Shown here: one piece after another, positions 26,918 to 36,316 of the stretch | Numbering within the stretch: the stretch's first letter is position 1 | Layout of the letters: the number at the start of each line of letters is the position of its first letter | Origin: Streptomyces sp. A 4/2 | Lineage (GTDB): Bacteria; Actinomycetota; Actinomycetes; Streptomycetales; Streptomycetaceae | Assembly: GCF_940670765.1 (NCBI RefSeq) | Contig: NZ_CALNVW010000019.1 | Coordinates: 372,001-436,000, forward strand | DNA length: 64,000 nucleotides | Reading direction: 5' to 3' | The notes under the pieces: generated by a model | Told to the model about the DNA's origin: nothing | Database searches by the model: none | The model's input: only the letters and a program-made list of their open reading frames with translations | Made by a program: the position numbers and the translations under genes

Positions 26918-28429
26918 TCAGCCCCCCAGGAACACCGGGTTCGTGAGCGCGGCCAGCGGTCCCGGCAGCCCCGCCGCCTTCGGGGCGTGCCGCACCTCGG
27001 CCCGTACGTAGGCGGCGTACGAGGGAGTCGTCTGCCACTCCACCGTGCCCGAGCCCGAAGCGGGCAGCTCGGTGCTGAAGAGCGTGCCCTGGTCCGTCAC
27101 GAAGTTCGCCGTGCAGCCGGGCGCGCCGGTGACCTCCAGGCGGACGGTCACCGGGGTGTCGGCCGCCACCCGCAGCCGCTCGCCGATGCCCGCGTGTTGG
27201 GCCCGGCCGCCCGAGGCGCCGAAGGTGAGGGAGATCGCCGAGGACTCGGTGATGTACGAGTGGCCCGCGCGGATACCGGCCAGGATCGCGTCCCGGCTGA
27301 GGTCGTCTGCGAGGACGACGGTCTGCGGGGTGCCGATCGCGTCGGGGTCCTTGTGGGCGTCGCTGTTGCCCATGGCAGGCGTCCAACTGGCCCCGCTCAC
27401 GAGCGTGTTGTCCCAGTCGGCCACCGACACCTCGTCGTCCAGGGTGTACGGGCCGTTCCACACCTCCACCGCGTCCGCCTCACCGAAGCCGAACTTCCAG
27501 TTGCAGCCGATGCAGGTCGCGTGCGGGTGCGCGGGCACCACCAGGCCGCCCGCGCGGCGGATCTCCCGGGCGTAGTGACCGAAACGGTTGTCGCGGGCCC
27601 GGTAGCGCCAGTCCACCCAGGTGCCGTGGTCGGTGGAGATCCCCAGTACATGGCCGTTGCGGGTGGTGATCTCCTCGCCGGTCAGGATCAGCAGGTCGTC
27701 ACCCCACAGCCCGTCCCACGCGCTGTGCCCCGAACTGGTGTTGTGCTCACTGGTGTTGATGAAGTCCAGCCCCGCCGTGCGGGCCAGCGCGGCGATCTCG
27801 GCCGGGGTGCGCTTCCCGTCCGAGTGCACGGAGTGGATGTGGCAGTCGCCCCGGTACCAGGCCCGGCCGCGCCCCTTGGCCCGCACCGGCGGATACACCG
27901 GCTTCGGCGAAGCGGGCGTCGGACCGAACCGCAGGGTGATCGTCACGGCGTACGGCAGGCCCCCGGGCGCCGTGGTGTACGGGCCGAGCGCGATGTTCCA
28001 CCGCCCCGCGCGGACCGGACCCGGCAGATAGCCGGGCGTAGCCGCGTCGGCCCGGATGAAGAACTCGCTGCGCGCCCCGCCCGACCAGCCCCGGAACCCC
28101 TGCCCGCCGAGCGCGGTGCCCCGCTCGTCGAAGATGCCGATGTCCAGGGCATTGCCCTGGGTGCCCGCCGGGACGGGCGTCTTCTCGTACGTGTAGGAGA
28201 CGGCCAGCTCCCGTACGCCACTCGGCACGTCCACCGGGAGATAGACGTAGTCGGGCGAACCGGGCGGGAGCGTGCCCCGCACGGTCTTCGTCCGGTCGGC
28301 CTGCGCCCCGCCGTTGTCCGCGCCGTCTGCCGGGGTTGCCGCGCTCGCGAAGCTCACGCTTCCCAACGTAAGCGCGCCGGCGGCTCCCGTCACCAGCAGG
28401 CCGCGCCTGCCCATCTCTCCAGTGGTCAT
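26918..28429 (-). CDS. Tat-exported PHP-domain metal-dependent phosphoesterase
   Basis: 503 residues from ATG 28429 (GGAG 9 nt upstream; the frame is open further). It begins with a twin-arginine signal (MGRRGLLVTGAAGALTLGSV). A beta-sandwich-like domain of about 140 residues (APGYLPGPVRAGRWNIALGPY-like pattern) follows. Then comes a PHP domain with metal ligands DCHIHSVHSDGKRT, NTSEHNTSSGH, TGEEITTRNGHVLG, PAHPHAT and NSDAHKDP. Secreted PHP proteins of this kind are predicted phosphoesterases; substrate unknown. It is divergent from the LLM gene at 28659. Confidence 0.88.
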   Translation of the reverse strand: MTTGEMGRRGLLVTGAAGALTLGSVSFASAATPADGADNGGAQADRTKTVRGTLPPGSPDYVYLPVDVPSGVRELAVSYTYEKTPVPAGTQGNALDIGIFDERGTALGGQGFRGWSGGARSEFFIRADAATPGYLPGPVRAGRWNIALGPYTTAPGGLPYAVTITLRFGPTPASPKPVYPPVRAKGRGRAWYRGDCHIHSVHSDGKRTPAEIAALARTAGLDFINTSEHNTSSGHSAWDGLWGDDLLILTGEEITTRNGHVLGISTDHGTWVDWRYRARDNRFGHYAREIRRAGGLVVPAHPHATCIGCNWKFGFGEADAVEVWNGPYTLDDEVSVADWDNTLVSGASWTPAMGNSDAHKDPDAIGTPQTVVLADDLSRDAILAGIRAGHSYITESSAISLTFGASGGRAQHAGIGERLRVAADTPVTVRLEVTGAPGCTANFVTDQGTLFSTELPASGSGTVEWQTTPSYAAYVRAEVRHAPKAAGLPGPLAALTNPVFLGG

Positions 28430-28658
28430 GCCAACGGCTCCAAGGTCTGTGGGGGACACGAGCGATGCAGTTGAACCCTGGTATTCAGCCGTGAACCGGG
28501 AGAGAAGGGAAGAGGGCGTACGGGGGGCCGGGGCGCGGCGCCCGGACTTCGTTCGCCGCGCGTTCTCCGTACGCACTCGGAATTCCCACCCGTACGTCAT
28601 AACCTCGCGCCCACGGGCCACCGAGGCCACGCGGCACCGAGGGATGAGGGCAGAAGTC

Positions 28659-29489
28659 ATGCGGCTGAGCACCACGATCTTCCTGACCGACCGGACAGTC
28701 ACCCCCGTACGACTCGCCCGCGAGCTGGAGCAGCGGGGGTTCGCCGGGCTGTATCTGCCCGAGCACACCCACATCCCGGTGGAGCGGACCACCCCGTACC
28801 CGATGGGCGGCGAACTGCCCGAGGAGTACGGCAGGACGCTGGACCCGTTCGTCGCGCTGGGCCAGGCCGCGGCCGTGACGGAGACCCTGACCCTGGGCAC
28901 CGGCATCACGCTGATCGCCCAGCACGACCCGATCGACCTGGCCAAGCAGATCGCGACCCTCGACCACCTCTCGGGTGGCCGGTTCACACTCGGTCTCGGC
29001 TTCGGCTGGAACAAGGAGGAGGCCGCCGACCACGGAGTGAAGTGGACGACCCGGCGCGAACTCGGCAAGGACCGGATGGCGCTGATGCGGGCGTTGTGGG
29101 CAGCCGAACCGGCTTCGTACAACGGTGAGTTCGGCTCGGTCCGGGCCAGTCACGCGTACCCGAAACCGCAGGGCGGCAGCGTACGCACCCTGGTCGGCGG
29201 GGCGGCCGGTCCGAAGCTGTTCGCGGACATCGTGGAGTACGCGGACGGCTGGATGCCGATCGGCGGGCGCGGCCTGAGCGAGTCGATGCCGGTGCTGCGC
29301 CAGGCCTGGACGGACGCGGGCCGCGACCCGTCGAAGCTCCAGGTCGTGCCGTACGCGGTACTGCCGTCGCCCGGAAAGCTGGCGCACTACGCGGAGTTGG
29401 GCATCGAGGAGACCGTGCTGCAACTGCCTTCGGAGGGCGAGAAGGGCGTACTGGACGTGCTCGACGCGTACGCCCCTTTTCTGGGCTGA
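28659..29489 (+). CDS. LLM-class F420-type oxidoreductase
   Basis: 276 residues from ATG 28659; the frame is open upstream and ATG 28644 is another choice. It carries LARELEQRGFAGLYLPEHTHIP, TETLTLGTGITLIAQHDPIDLAKQIATLDHLSGGRFTLGLGFGWNKEE, then VRTLVGGAAGPKLF. This matches the TIGR03619-type F420-dependent LLM group common in Streptomyces and mycobacteria. It stands alone with no operator copy, so it is probably not part of the cluster regulon. Confidence 0.9.
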   Translation: MRLSTTIFLTDRTVTPVRLARELEQRGFAGLYLPEHTHIPVERTTPYPMGGELPEEYGRTLDPFVALGQAAAVTETLTLGTGITLIAQHDPIDLAKQIATLDHLSGGRFTLGLGFGWNKEEAADHGVKWTTRRELGKDRMALMRALWAAEPASYNGEFGSVRASHAYPKPQGGSVRTLVGGAAGPKLFADIVEYADGWMPIGGRGLSESMPVLRQAWTDAGRDPSKLQVVPYAVLPSPGKLAHYAELGIEETVLQLPSEGEKGVLDVLDAYAPFLG

Positions 29490-29876
29490 GCACCGTCCGG
29501 GGGACCTGCCTGAAAGACCCGAGCCCCGGGCTTCGGGTGTCGGGCTTCGAGTTCCGGTACCGGCCGGTTCACTCTTTCGTGGGTACGAGGTGGGGGCCGG
29601 GCCCGGCGCTTGAGCTTCGGGATCCGGCGGCCGGGACCCGGGCTCCGGGATCCGAGCGCTCTCTTCAACCGATGGGTGGGGGAGGGGGGTTGGGGAATCC
29701 TCCCTCCCCTCCCGGACCCGTCGCGACCGGTAAGTATGACTATCGTGAGCGGCTTGCGACGCACCGTAACGGCTGCGTACGTTGCCCTCAACGAAAAAAA
29801 CGACCCCGACGCGGTGCTCACAACACCAGGCCGGGGTCTCACCACAAGATCGATGAAAGGTCGAAAGGTCGACCCC
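29490..29876 (+). other. Gene-free interval / long leader before the winged-helix gene
   Basis: 387 bp. The left part is low-complexity CCGGG/TTCGGG repeats. The right part has a promoter-like AT-richer stretch (GGTAAGTATGACTAT, 29731-29745), an A7 tract and the hairpin at 29802-29838. No credible separate ORF. Confidence 0.5.
29795..29838 (-). terminator. Intrinsic-type terminator reading leftward (hairpin plus U7)
   Basis: Arms GACCCCG (29802-29808) and CGGGGTC (29832-29838) with internal GGTG/CACC pairing. On the minus strand the stem is followed by seven T (complement of the A tract 29794-29800). U-tract terminators are uncommon in this genome. No minus-strand gene ends here, so it may stop antisense transcription or end a small RNA. 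Confidence 0.55.
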
Positions 29877-30959
29877 GTGGCTACCGAGAACCATAGCTCT
29901 GCCCTGCACGCACCCGCGTCGTCCCGCCCGTACCCGAAGGCCAACCACGGCTACGGCAAGCGATCCGCGTCGGACCAACTGCCTCCGTGTCCCGTGGACT
30001 TCACGATGCTGCCCGAACGGGAGCGCTACATCGCCGGTTACGTCGACCGTCTCCCCGACGGTGCGGCGATGGACATCAAGACGCTGGCCAAGAACATCCC
30101 GCTGTACGGGCAGATGGCCGTCGGCAGCGCCCTCAAGGCCCTGACCGTGGCCGGTTATCTCCGGCGCGCGCAGTGCCGGACCGGCGGGAGCGACAGCCGC
30201 TGGGTCACCCTCACGTACTGGTCCCGCACCGCGCGCGACAACGAGTGGTGGGACGCCTTCGCCGAAGCCGAGAACCACCGGGTCGTGGAGGACGTTACGG
30301 CGGCCGAACCCGAGGTTCCGCCGCCGTGGGCCCAGGCGGAAGCTCCCGTGGAGCAGGTCCGTGCGGAAGCCTCCGTGGCACTGCCCGCTCCTACGGCTCC
30401 CGTACTTTCCGTGCTTCCCGTGCCTTCCGTACCGTCCGCACCTTCCGTACCGCAGCAGCGAACCGCCGGAACGGTGGCGGCCCCGGACCACTCCTCGCCC
30501 GCCTATCTCGCCCTGGCCAGCCTCGGCCGTACCGACCCGCGGCTGGCGCTCTCCGCCGCCGACTGTGCGGTACTGGAGCCTCTGGCCGCCGCCTGGCTGG
30601 ACCGGGGCGTGAACCCGGACTACCTGACGCACGCGCTCAGTTCGGGCCTCCCGGCCCAGGTCGGCTCTCCTGTCGGCTTCGTACGCCGCCGCCTCCGCGA
30701 CAAGATCCCGCCGCACCTGCCCGCCATCCCCGCACCGGCCGCGCCCGGCACTCCCGTACAACGCCGACTGCTGCTGGAATGCACGGAGTGCGGCGCCCCC
30801 GGACCGTCCGGCGCCCTCCCCGACGGCCTCTGCCGTCTCTGCCGCACACCCGTACCGGGGGCGGCCCCGGTGGCACCTGCTGACGCGCCCGCCGAACGTG
30901 ACATCCACGCGTTGGTCGGCAACCTCCGCCGACGGATCACCGCCCGGGGCAGGTCCTAG
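29877..30959 (+). CDS. Winged-helix (MarR-like) protein with C-terminal zinc ribbon
   Basis: 360 residues from GTG 29877 (AAAGG 8 nt upstream); ATG 29853 is an alternative. A helix-turn-helix-like segment is at about residues 45-105 (PERERYIAGYVDRLPDGAAMDIKTLAKNIPLYGQMAVGSALKALTVAGYLRRA). Then there is a Pro/Val/Ala-rich linker and a helical part. A four-Cys ribbon (LECTECGAPGPSGALPDG, LCRLC) lies near residue 310. This architecture recurs in Streptomyces as a putative DNA-binding regulator; targets unknown. It has a long leader with a hairpin. Confidence 0.75.
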   Translation: MATENHSSALHAPASSRPYPKANHGYGKRSASDQLPPCPVDFTMLPERERYIAGYVDRLPDGAAMDIKTLAKNIPLYGQMAVGSALKALTVAGYLRRAQCRTGGSDSRWVTLTYWSRTARDNEWWDAFAEAENHRVVEDVTAAEPEVPPPWAQAEAPVEQVRAEASVALPAPTAPVLSVLPVPSVPSAPSVPQQRTAGTVAAPDHSSPAYLALASLGRTDPRLALSAADCAVLEPLAAAWLDRGVNPDYLTHALSSGLPAQVGSPVGFVRRRLRDKIPPHLPAIPAPAAPGTPVQRRLLLECTECGAPGPSGALPDGLCRLCRTPVPGAAPVAPADAPAERDIHALVGNLRRRITARGRS

Positions 30960-31221
30960 CCGGTCTCGCTGACAGCCGGGCGTACGCGCGCGTGGTTTTC
31001 GGCGGCCGGCACGATCCCCGCCAGCAGTGCAGCGCAGGCCGCCAAGACCTGGGGGTAGCCCCACCAAGAACCCGGAGTCCAGGTGCACCGGACACTCACC
31101 GTGCAGCCCCATCGTTCGGCGGCCCGCGCCTGGCGAGACTTGAGGAGTTCGCAGCAAGCGTCGAAAGCATTCAACAAGCCGATCGGCGCCCGGTGTTTTC
31201 CTCTCCCTCTGGAGCAGAGTC

Positions 31222-32181
31222 ATGAGTGTCATGAATTCATCCGCATCATCGTCGCGCCGCCGCCGCCGCCGTCAGGCAGCATTGACGACCGTGGCCTTGG
31301 CCGCTGTGGTGACCGGGGCCCTCGTCGCGTGCGGGAATTCCACGGGCTCGGCTGTCGCCGCCACACCGGCCGCAGCAGGTCGGCATTCGGCCACCGCAGC
31401 TGCTACCGGTACCGCAGCCGCTGATCCTTCGCTGCACATGATCGAGAACAACGGGCACAAGCTGGCCTTCCACGTCACGCCCGGCCACCTCCCGGCCATC
31501 GTCCTGGATGCCGGGGGCGGTCTGGACTCGTCGCAGTGGAAGAAGATCGCGCCCGCCCTGGCCAAGAAGACCGGATCCGAGGTCATCACCTATGACCGGA
31601 CCGGAATGGGAAAGAGCGAAGAAATCATCGGCTCCTGGAATGCGGAGAATGCCGCATCGGATCTGGAGGCCGGTCTCACCAAGCTCGGTGTCACCCACAA
31701 CGTGATTCTCGTATCGCATTCCCAGGCGGGCGAGGTGGCCACCTATTTCGCGAAGAAGAATCCGCGCCGGCTGTCCGGTGCCGTGCTTGTGGACGCGAGC
31801 CTGCCCAATTTCTACACGGACAGCGAAACTGCGCGAATCGAGGCGGCGAACCAGGGGCAGGTGGCGGCGCTCGACGGTCAGCTCTCGACGAGGGTGACCC
31901 GCCAGCTCCTGGCCACGGCAAGCAACTACGGGCCGATGCACCGGGCTTACCACGCGGTCTCGTGGCCGAAGAGCGTCCCTGCGACCGTTATCGCGTCGTC
32001 GGCGACGCCGTTCGACACGCCCGAGGACGCGCAGCTGTGGCGGGACGCGCTGCGGCAGTTCGCGGACGCGTCCGCCAACCGGCAGCTCGTCGTCGCGGAG
32101 AAGACCTCGCACGACATTCCGGCCGAGCGTCCGGATGTCGTCATCAAGGCCGTCGAGAACATGGTGAAGGCTCACGGGTGA
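31222..32181 (+). CDS. Alpha/beta-hydrolase lipoprotein
   Basis: 319 residues. An Arg-rich n-region and hydrophobic stretch end in the lipobox LVAC (Cys37), so it is predicted to be anchored outside the membrane. The hydrolase fold covers about 70-315: GGLDSSQW, YDRTGMGKSEE, nucleophile Ser in VSHSQAGEVATY, then VLVDASLPNFY and the likely catalytic His in EKTSHDIPAERPDVV. Substrate unknown. ATG 31231 is an alternative start. Codon third positions are a little less GC-rich than in neighbouring genes. The 260 bp upstream show nothing recognisable. Confidence 0.87.
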   Translation: MSVMNSSASSSRRRRRRQAALTTVALAAVVTGALVACGNSTGSAVAATPAAAGRHSATAAATGTAAADPSLHMIENNGHKLAFHVTPGHLPAIVLDAGGGLDSSQWKKIAPALAKKTGSEVITYDRTGMGKSEEIIGSWNAENAASDLEAGLTKLGVTHNVILVSHSQAGEVATYFAKKNPRRLSGAVLVDASLPNFYTDSETARIEAANQGQVAALDGQLSTRVTRQLLATASNYGPMHRAYHAVSWPKSVPATVIASSATPFDTPEDAQLWRDALRQFADASANRQLVVAEKTSHDIPAERPDVVIKAVENMVKAHG

Positions 32182-32297
32182 CGTCACGACAACACGGGTG
32201 ACGTCACCACGACCGGGTGGTCAGGCTGTTCGGTCGACGGCTGTGGTGCACCAGATGTCTGACCTGTCGGGAGCCCTGACCTGTCGGCTCCCGGAGG

Positions 32298-33305
32298 TCA
32301 GCTGTCGGTCAGCAGCGGCCCGAAGGTCGTCCGGCCGATCCTCTCGGCACTCGCCTGGTCGACGACGGTGCCGTTCACATCGGGGTGCTGACCGGCCCAG
32401 GCCGAAGCGGAGGTCCGGTCGGCGAAGAAGTTCAGGGTGTCGCAGCAGACGTCGGCAGCCGGCGCCGGGAGACTGCCCCGGCGGCCGACGAACACCACCG
32501 CCGAAGAGGGCTCCCACACCGTTCTCCCGCCCTCGCAGGTGACGGTGACCGTCTCGCCGGTGGCCGGGTCGGCGGAGGTGATCACCACGTCCTGGCCCAG
32601 CATGGCGGGAATGCCGAGCGCGTCGATCGCACACATCGACCAGAGCCGGACTCCACCGTCGACCACCACCCGATGCGGGGTCGGCACGGCGGAGAACGGA
32701 TAGGCGGCCCGGATCTGTTCGTCCCGGTCGACGGTCAGGAAGTCCTCCCGCGCCAGCTCGGCCAGGACATCCGCGGCCCTGCGGCCCACGGCCGCCGCGA
32801 CCGGCTCAAGGACCGCGAGTTCGGGAGCGCTGCCGGTGGCGGCGAAGTGCCGCAGTACCGCCTGATGTACCGCCCGCAACCCGCCCTCGACGGGCGCGAG
32901 GCGCCCCCGACCGCCCCGGCCGACCAGGTCCAGCGCGTCCCCCGCGCAGCAGTCGCCGTCCGCCGGGTCGGGCAGGCCCGTCGAAGTCAGGTCCGTTGCA
33001 GCCAGGCCCGCCGCAGTCAGGACCGTGCGCAGTTCGTCCACCCTCGGCGCCCCGTCGACTTCGCCACCGGCGTGCCGGTAGATCCGGCACGACACGCTCG
33101 GCGTCGCCCCGGCGCTCCCGAACGGGTCGACGCCGTCGAGCAGGACGGTCGGCGAGCCGGACATCCCCGCCCGTTCGGCCTCGGCCTGCTCGGATACCTC
33201 GACCAGCTCCATCTCGGCGTCCCGGCCACCCAGCGCGGTCGTGATCCGCGCTTGCACGACCGGCCCGTTGGGACAGTCCGGAACCGTCAGCACCGTGATC
33301 CGCAT
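32298..33305 (-). CDS. merB: Thioredoxin-like / organomercurial lyase (MerB-type) fusion protein
   Basis: 335 residues from ATG 33305, preceded by AGGAGG. Residues 1-100 form a small thioredoxin-like domain (PDCPNGPVV with Cys11; GMSGSPTVLLDGVDPF). Residues about 140-335 match MerB: YPFSAVPTPHRVVVDGG, WSMCAIDALGI and ADVCCDTLNFF. Cys225, Asp228 and Cys288 keep the spacing of the MerB catalytic Cys96-Asp99-Cys159, so carbon-mercury protonolysis is plausible. No mercuric reductase (MerA) or transporter is seen. The promoter lies in a MerR-type inverted repeat shared with the divergent kinase-merR pair. Confidence 0.88.
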   Translation of the reverse strand: MRITVLTVPDCPNGPVVQARITTALGGRDAEMELVEVSEQAEAERAGMSGSPTVLLDGVDPFGSAGATPSVSCRIYRHAGGEVDGAPRVDELRTVLTAAGLAATDLTSTGLPDPADGDCCAGDALDLVGRGGRGRLAPVEGGLRAVHQAVLRHFAATGSAPELAVLEPVAAAVGRRAADVLAELAREDFLTVDRDEQIRAAYPFSAVPTPHRVVVDGGVRLWSMCAIDALGIPAMLGQDVVITSADPATGETVTVTCEGGRTVWEPSSAVVFVGRRGSLPAPAADVCCDTLNFFADRTSASAWAGQHPDVNGTVVDQASAERIGRTTFGPLLTDS

Positions 33306-33385
33306 GGCGTCATCCTCCTGGTCGTCCGAAGCCTTTGCAGGCCCGTAGACCTCTGCTGGTCCGTAAGCCTCTGCAGTCGACGCTA

Positions 33386-33409
33386 GACCTTCCACCGCAC
33401 TGGAAGGTC
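33386..33409 (-). promoter_or_regulatory. MerR-type operator/promoter between merB and the kinase gene
   Basis: Perfect 9-bp arms GACCTTCCA and TGGAAGGTC with a 6-bp centre. On the minus strand a TTGACC (-35) and TAGCGT (-10) flank the dyad with about 20-bp spacing, the long spacing typical of MerR-activated promoters. It points toward merB. Confidence 0.8.
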
Positions 33410-33436
33410 AAGAGCTATGGCTCTAGGCTCGTCCGC

Positions 33437-34495
33437 ATGCTGAACCGGCTTCCGTTCGACGAAGCGCTGCGCTCCACCGTGGGCATCCCCAAGCAGAGCA
33501 AACTTCTGGACAGCAGTCCGCGGTCACGGGTGTGGCGGGTCCGGCTGGCCGACCGGAGTCTGGTGATCGTGAAACAGATCACCGATGACGGGGACACGGG
33601 CGCCGACGCGGACACGCGCTTCGCGCGGGAGGTCGCGGGGCTGCGCCTGGCGGGGCGGGCGATCGGGCCTGCCGTGGCTCCCGCGGTGCTCGCCACGGAC
33701 CTGCCCGCGCGGGTGATGGTTCTCGATCACCTGGACGACCTCGGCAAGACGGACGACTGGATGCCGGGGTACGCCGAGTCGCTCGCCCGACTGCACGCCC
33801 TGACCGGACCCGCCGACGCGGGCGTGCTTCCGGCCTGGTCGGGGCCCACGGCCGCCGACGTGGAGTCCTTCCTCACCCTGGCCCGGGCGCTCGACGTGCC
33901 CGTCCCGTCCGCCGTGCTCGATGAACTCACCGCTCTCCTGGACCGCTTGGACCCCACCCCGCATCATGCGCTGCTGCACGGTGACCCATGCCCTGGCAAC
34001 GACCTGCGCACCACCGACGGTGTCCGTTTCGTCGACTTCGAACGGGCCTCGCTTGGCAACGGACTGGTCGAACTCGCCTACTTCCGCATCGGCTTCCCCA
34101 CCTGCTGGTGCGCGATGTCGGTCAACGCGGCCCCGCTCGCGGAGGTCGAGGACATCTACCGGACCACCTGGCGCGGGCTCACCGGCAGGGATGTGCCGGG
34201 CGACCTCGCTGACGCGTGCGCCGGCTGGCTGATCCAGGGAGACGCGCTCGTCGAGCGGGCCCACCGCGGGACGGTCGACCAGCTCGCTCGGGTACCCACC
34301 GAGGACTTCGAGTGGGGCTACATCTCCGCCCGCGAGCGGCTCGTCCACCGCCTCGGCGTGGTCGCCGACATGACCCGCGACCACGACCACCTGCACGCTG
34401 TGGGCCGCCTCAGTTCCACCCTGGCCGTGCGCCTGTTGGAATGCTGGCCGAAACTGCGGCCGCTGCCCGCGCACGACACCCGCCCTTGGTTCTAG
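33437..34495 (+). CDS. Aminoglycoside-phosphotransferase (APH)-fold kinase
   Basis: 352 residues from ATG 33437; the open frame starts at 33335, but that would cross the MerR dyad. APH/choline-kinase signatures: VIVKQITDDG (ATP Lys), Brenner motif LLHGDPCPGNDLR with the catalytic Asp, and the Mg site FVDFERASLGNGLVELA. A TAGGCT -10-like box 13 bp before the ATG suggests a leaderless message. It is 5 bp before merR and shares the dyad with merB, so it belongs to the metal-responsive unit. Its substrate, and any role in mercury or drug resistance, are unknown. Confidence 0.85.
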   Translation: MLNRLPFDEALRSTVGIPKQSKLLDSSPRSRVWRVRLADRSLVIVKQITDDGDTGADADTRFAREVAGLRLAGRAIGPAVAPAVLATDLPARVMVLDHLDDLGKTDDWMPGYAESLARLHALTGPADAGVLPAWSGPTAADVESFLTLARALDVPVPSAVLDELTALLDRLDPTPHHALLHGDPCPGNDLRTTDGVRFVDFERASLGNGLVELAYFRIGFPTCWCAMSVNAAPLAEVEDIYRTTWRGLTGRDVPGDLADACAGWLIQGDALVERAHRGTVDQLARVPTEDFEWGYISARERLVHRLGVVADMTRDHDHLHAVGRLSSTLAVRLLECWPKLRPLPAHDTRPWF

Positions 34496-34500
34496 AAGAC

Positions 34501-34917
34501 ATGCGCATCGGGGAACTCGCCGCACGGAGCGGACTGACCACCAAGACGATCCGCTACTACGAACAGGCCGGCCTGATGCCGGAACCGCCACGGACCCCGG
34601 GCGGCTACCGCGACTACCCGGCCACCGCCGAGCCCCGCCTCGCGTTCATCCGCGACGCCCAGCACGCCGGCCTCACCCTCGCCGAGATCCGTGGCGTCCT
34701 CGCCCTCCGTGACAGTGGCGAGGCACCCTGCGGCCACGTCACCGACCTCATCCACCGGCACCTCGAAGAGATCGACCGGCGCATGGCAGAGCTCCGCAAG
34801 ACCCGCACCGCCCTGCGTGGCCTCGCCCGGCTGGCCGATGAGACCGACCCGCAGTCCTGCAGCGACGCCGAGAACATCTGCCGCATCATCAGCCCACCCC
34901 GGCGGGACGAATCCTGA
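34501..34917 (+). CDS. MerR-family metal-responsive regulator
   Basis: 138 residues. N-terminal MerR helix-turn-helix (MRIGELAARSGLTTKTIRYYEQAGLMPEP), dimerisation helix about 80-112, and Cys77, Cys120 and Cys127. The triad resembles the Hg-binding Cys82/117/126 of MerR, though ZntR-like metal binding cannot be excluded. Starts 5 bp after the kinase. The likely target is the dyad 33386-33409. Confidence 0.9.
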   Translation: MRIGELAARSGLTTKTIRYYEQAGLMPEPPRTPGGYRDYPATAEPRLAFIRDAQHAGLTLAEIRGVLALRDSGEAPCGHVTDLIHRHLEEIDRRMAELRKTRTALRGLARLADETDPQSCSDAENICRIISPPRRDES

Positions 34918-35019
34918 ACTCCGGCTGCTCCGGCTGATCCAGCTACTCCGGCCGCACCGTCCACTTCGGCCAGTCCCGCTACTTCGGCTACTCCGGCCCA
35001 GCCGCACCCGCGTGCTCCG

Positions 35020-36087
35020 CTACCTCGGCGTGTCCGGAACACGCGCGTTGAGATGCCGGTCCCGGCTGTGCCAGCGGCGGGACACCGTGCGCAGGTTGCC
35101 CTCCGGGGTGGTGGCGTCCTCGGGGTGGACCGCATACAGCCGCGTGAACGAGCTGGCGGCGAACACGCACAGCCAGGTGGTGACGACGAAGGGCGCCGTC
35201 AGGACCGGCAGTCCCACCGGGGCGAGGACCGTGGTGAATGTGCCCTCCACGACGACGCTCAGCGCGGCGGCCACCGCGGCGAACACTGCCGAGCGGTAGC
35301 TGAGCAGGTAGTACAGACCTGCGAGGGCGATGGCGGTCAGTACCCCGTTGTACCCGGCCAGCCCGGACCGCAGCGTCGCCTCCGAGGCGCCGAGCCCCCA
35401 CGCCACGAGCAGCCCGATCAGGCTCCCGGCCACCGTGGCCGCCGCGGAGATCCGCGAGTTGACGGCGATCCCGACCAGCAGCGCCACCCCGGTCCACAGG
35501 CCGGTCTGCAGCGGCACCTCGGCGATGCCGTTGAACAAGCCGTGCAGCAGATCGCTCGCTGTCAGGTCCTGCGCCCCGGACAGCGATTCGGTCGGCAGCC
35601 GCGCCGCGGGCAGGGCCGTGCTCCCGGACAGCCGGCCGAACTGGCGCAGTCCGGCGAGGAACACCCAGGTCGTCGCCACGAACGCGGCGGTCAGCGTCGG
35701 GATGTGCGCGGAGTTCACGAAGTTGTGGACGGCCGCGGTGAAGGCCGTGACGGCGACGCAGGCGAACACGACATAGCCGAACCGCGCGTATCCGTGGGTG
35801 GCGTAGGCGGACAGGGCGATCCCGGTCAGCGTGCCGTTGAATCCGTACAGGCCGTGGCGGACCGCTGCCCGGTCCACCCCCGCCAGCATCGCCGTGGCGG
35901 TGGCCACCGCGGTGCCCAGCAACGCGTACAGCCCCGCGGTCGTACTGCTCAGGAAGATCCCCACCAGGAAGATCGCCCCGGTCAGCGGGTTGTCCTGCAG
36001 CATCACCTGCCCCACACCGCGCAGCACCGCCTCGACGAAACTCCCCACCGGGGAGCGCACCACCGATGTCACCAGGCCCGATGCCAC
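35020..36087 (-). CDS. Urea transporter (UT family)
   Basis: 355 residues from GTG 36087. About ten hydrophobic segments are arranged as two homologous halves, the mark of urea channels: QDNPLTGAIFLVGIFLSS and GLYGFNGTLTGIALSAYA in the first half, and LRSGLAGYNGVLTAIALAGLYY in the second. The two GxNGxLTxIAL loops correspond to the selectivity filter repeats. No urease genes are adjacent. It is divergent from fbiC with 229 bp between. Confidence 0.88.
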   Translation of the reverse strand: MASGLVTSVVRSPVGSFVEAVLRGVGQVMLQDNPLTGAIFLVGIFLSSTTAGLYALLGTAVATATAMLAGVDRAAVRHGLYGFNGTLTGIALSAYATHGYARFGYVVFACVAVTAFTAAVHNFVNSAHIPTLTAAFVATTWVFLAGLRQFGRLSGSTALPAARLPTESLSGAQDLTASDLLHGLFNGIAEVPLQTGLWTGVALLVGIAVNSRISAAATVAGSLIGLLVAWGLGASEATLRSGLAGYNGVLTAIALAGLYYLLSYRSAVFAAVAAALSVVVEGTFTTVLAPVGLPVLTAPFVVTTWLCVFAASSFTRLYAVHPEDATTPEGNLRTVSRRWHSRDRHLNARVPDTPR

Positions 36088-36316
36088 TCCGGTTCACCCC
36101 CGGTCCGCTGATGGGTCTTGTGCACGGCGGTCCCCTAACTGAATCTGTATTGATCTGGACGGATCTGTCTCTCTCTGTGAGAGATGTCTGATGTGCTTGA
36201 TGGTGTCCCGTATCCGTCGTTCTCCAGATGCCTACCAGCCGGCAGGCACCCGGCGTCGGAGACCGGCCGGGGAAGGCGCCGGAGACAGTGCCAAATGACG
36301 CTCGTATGCTCGGTTC

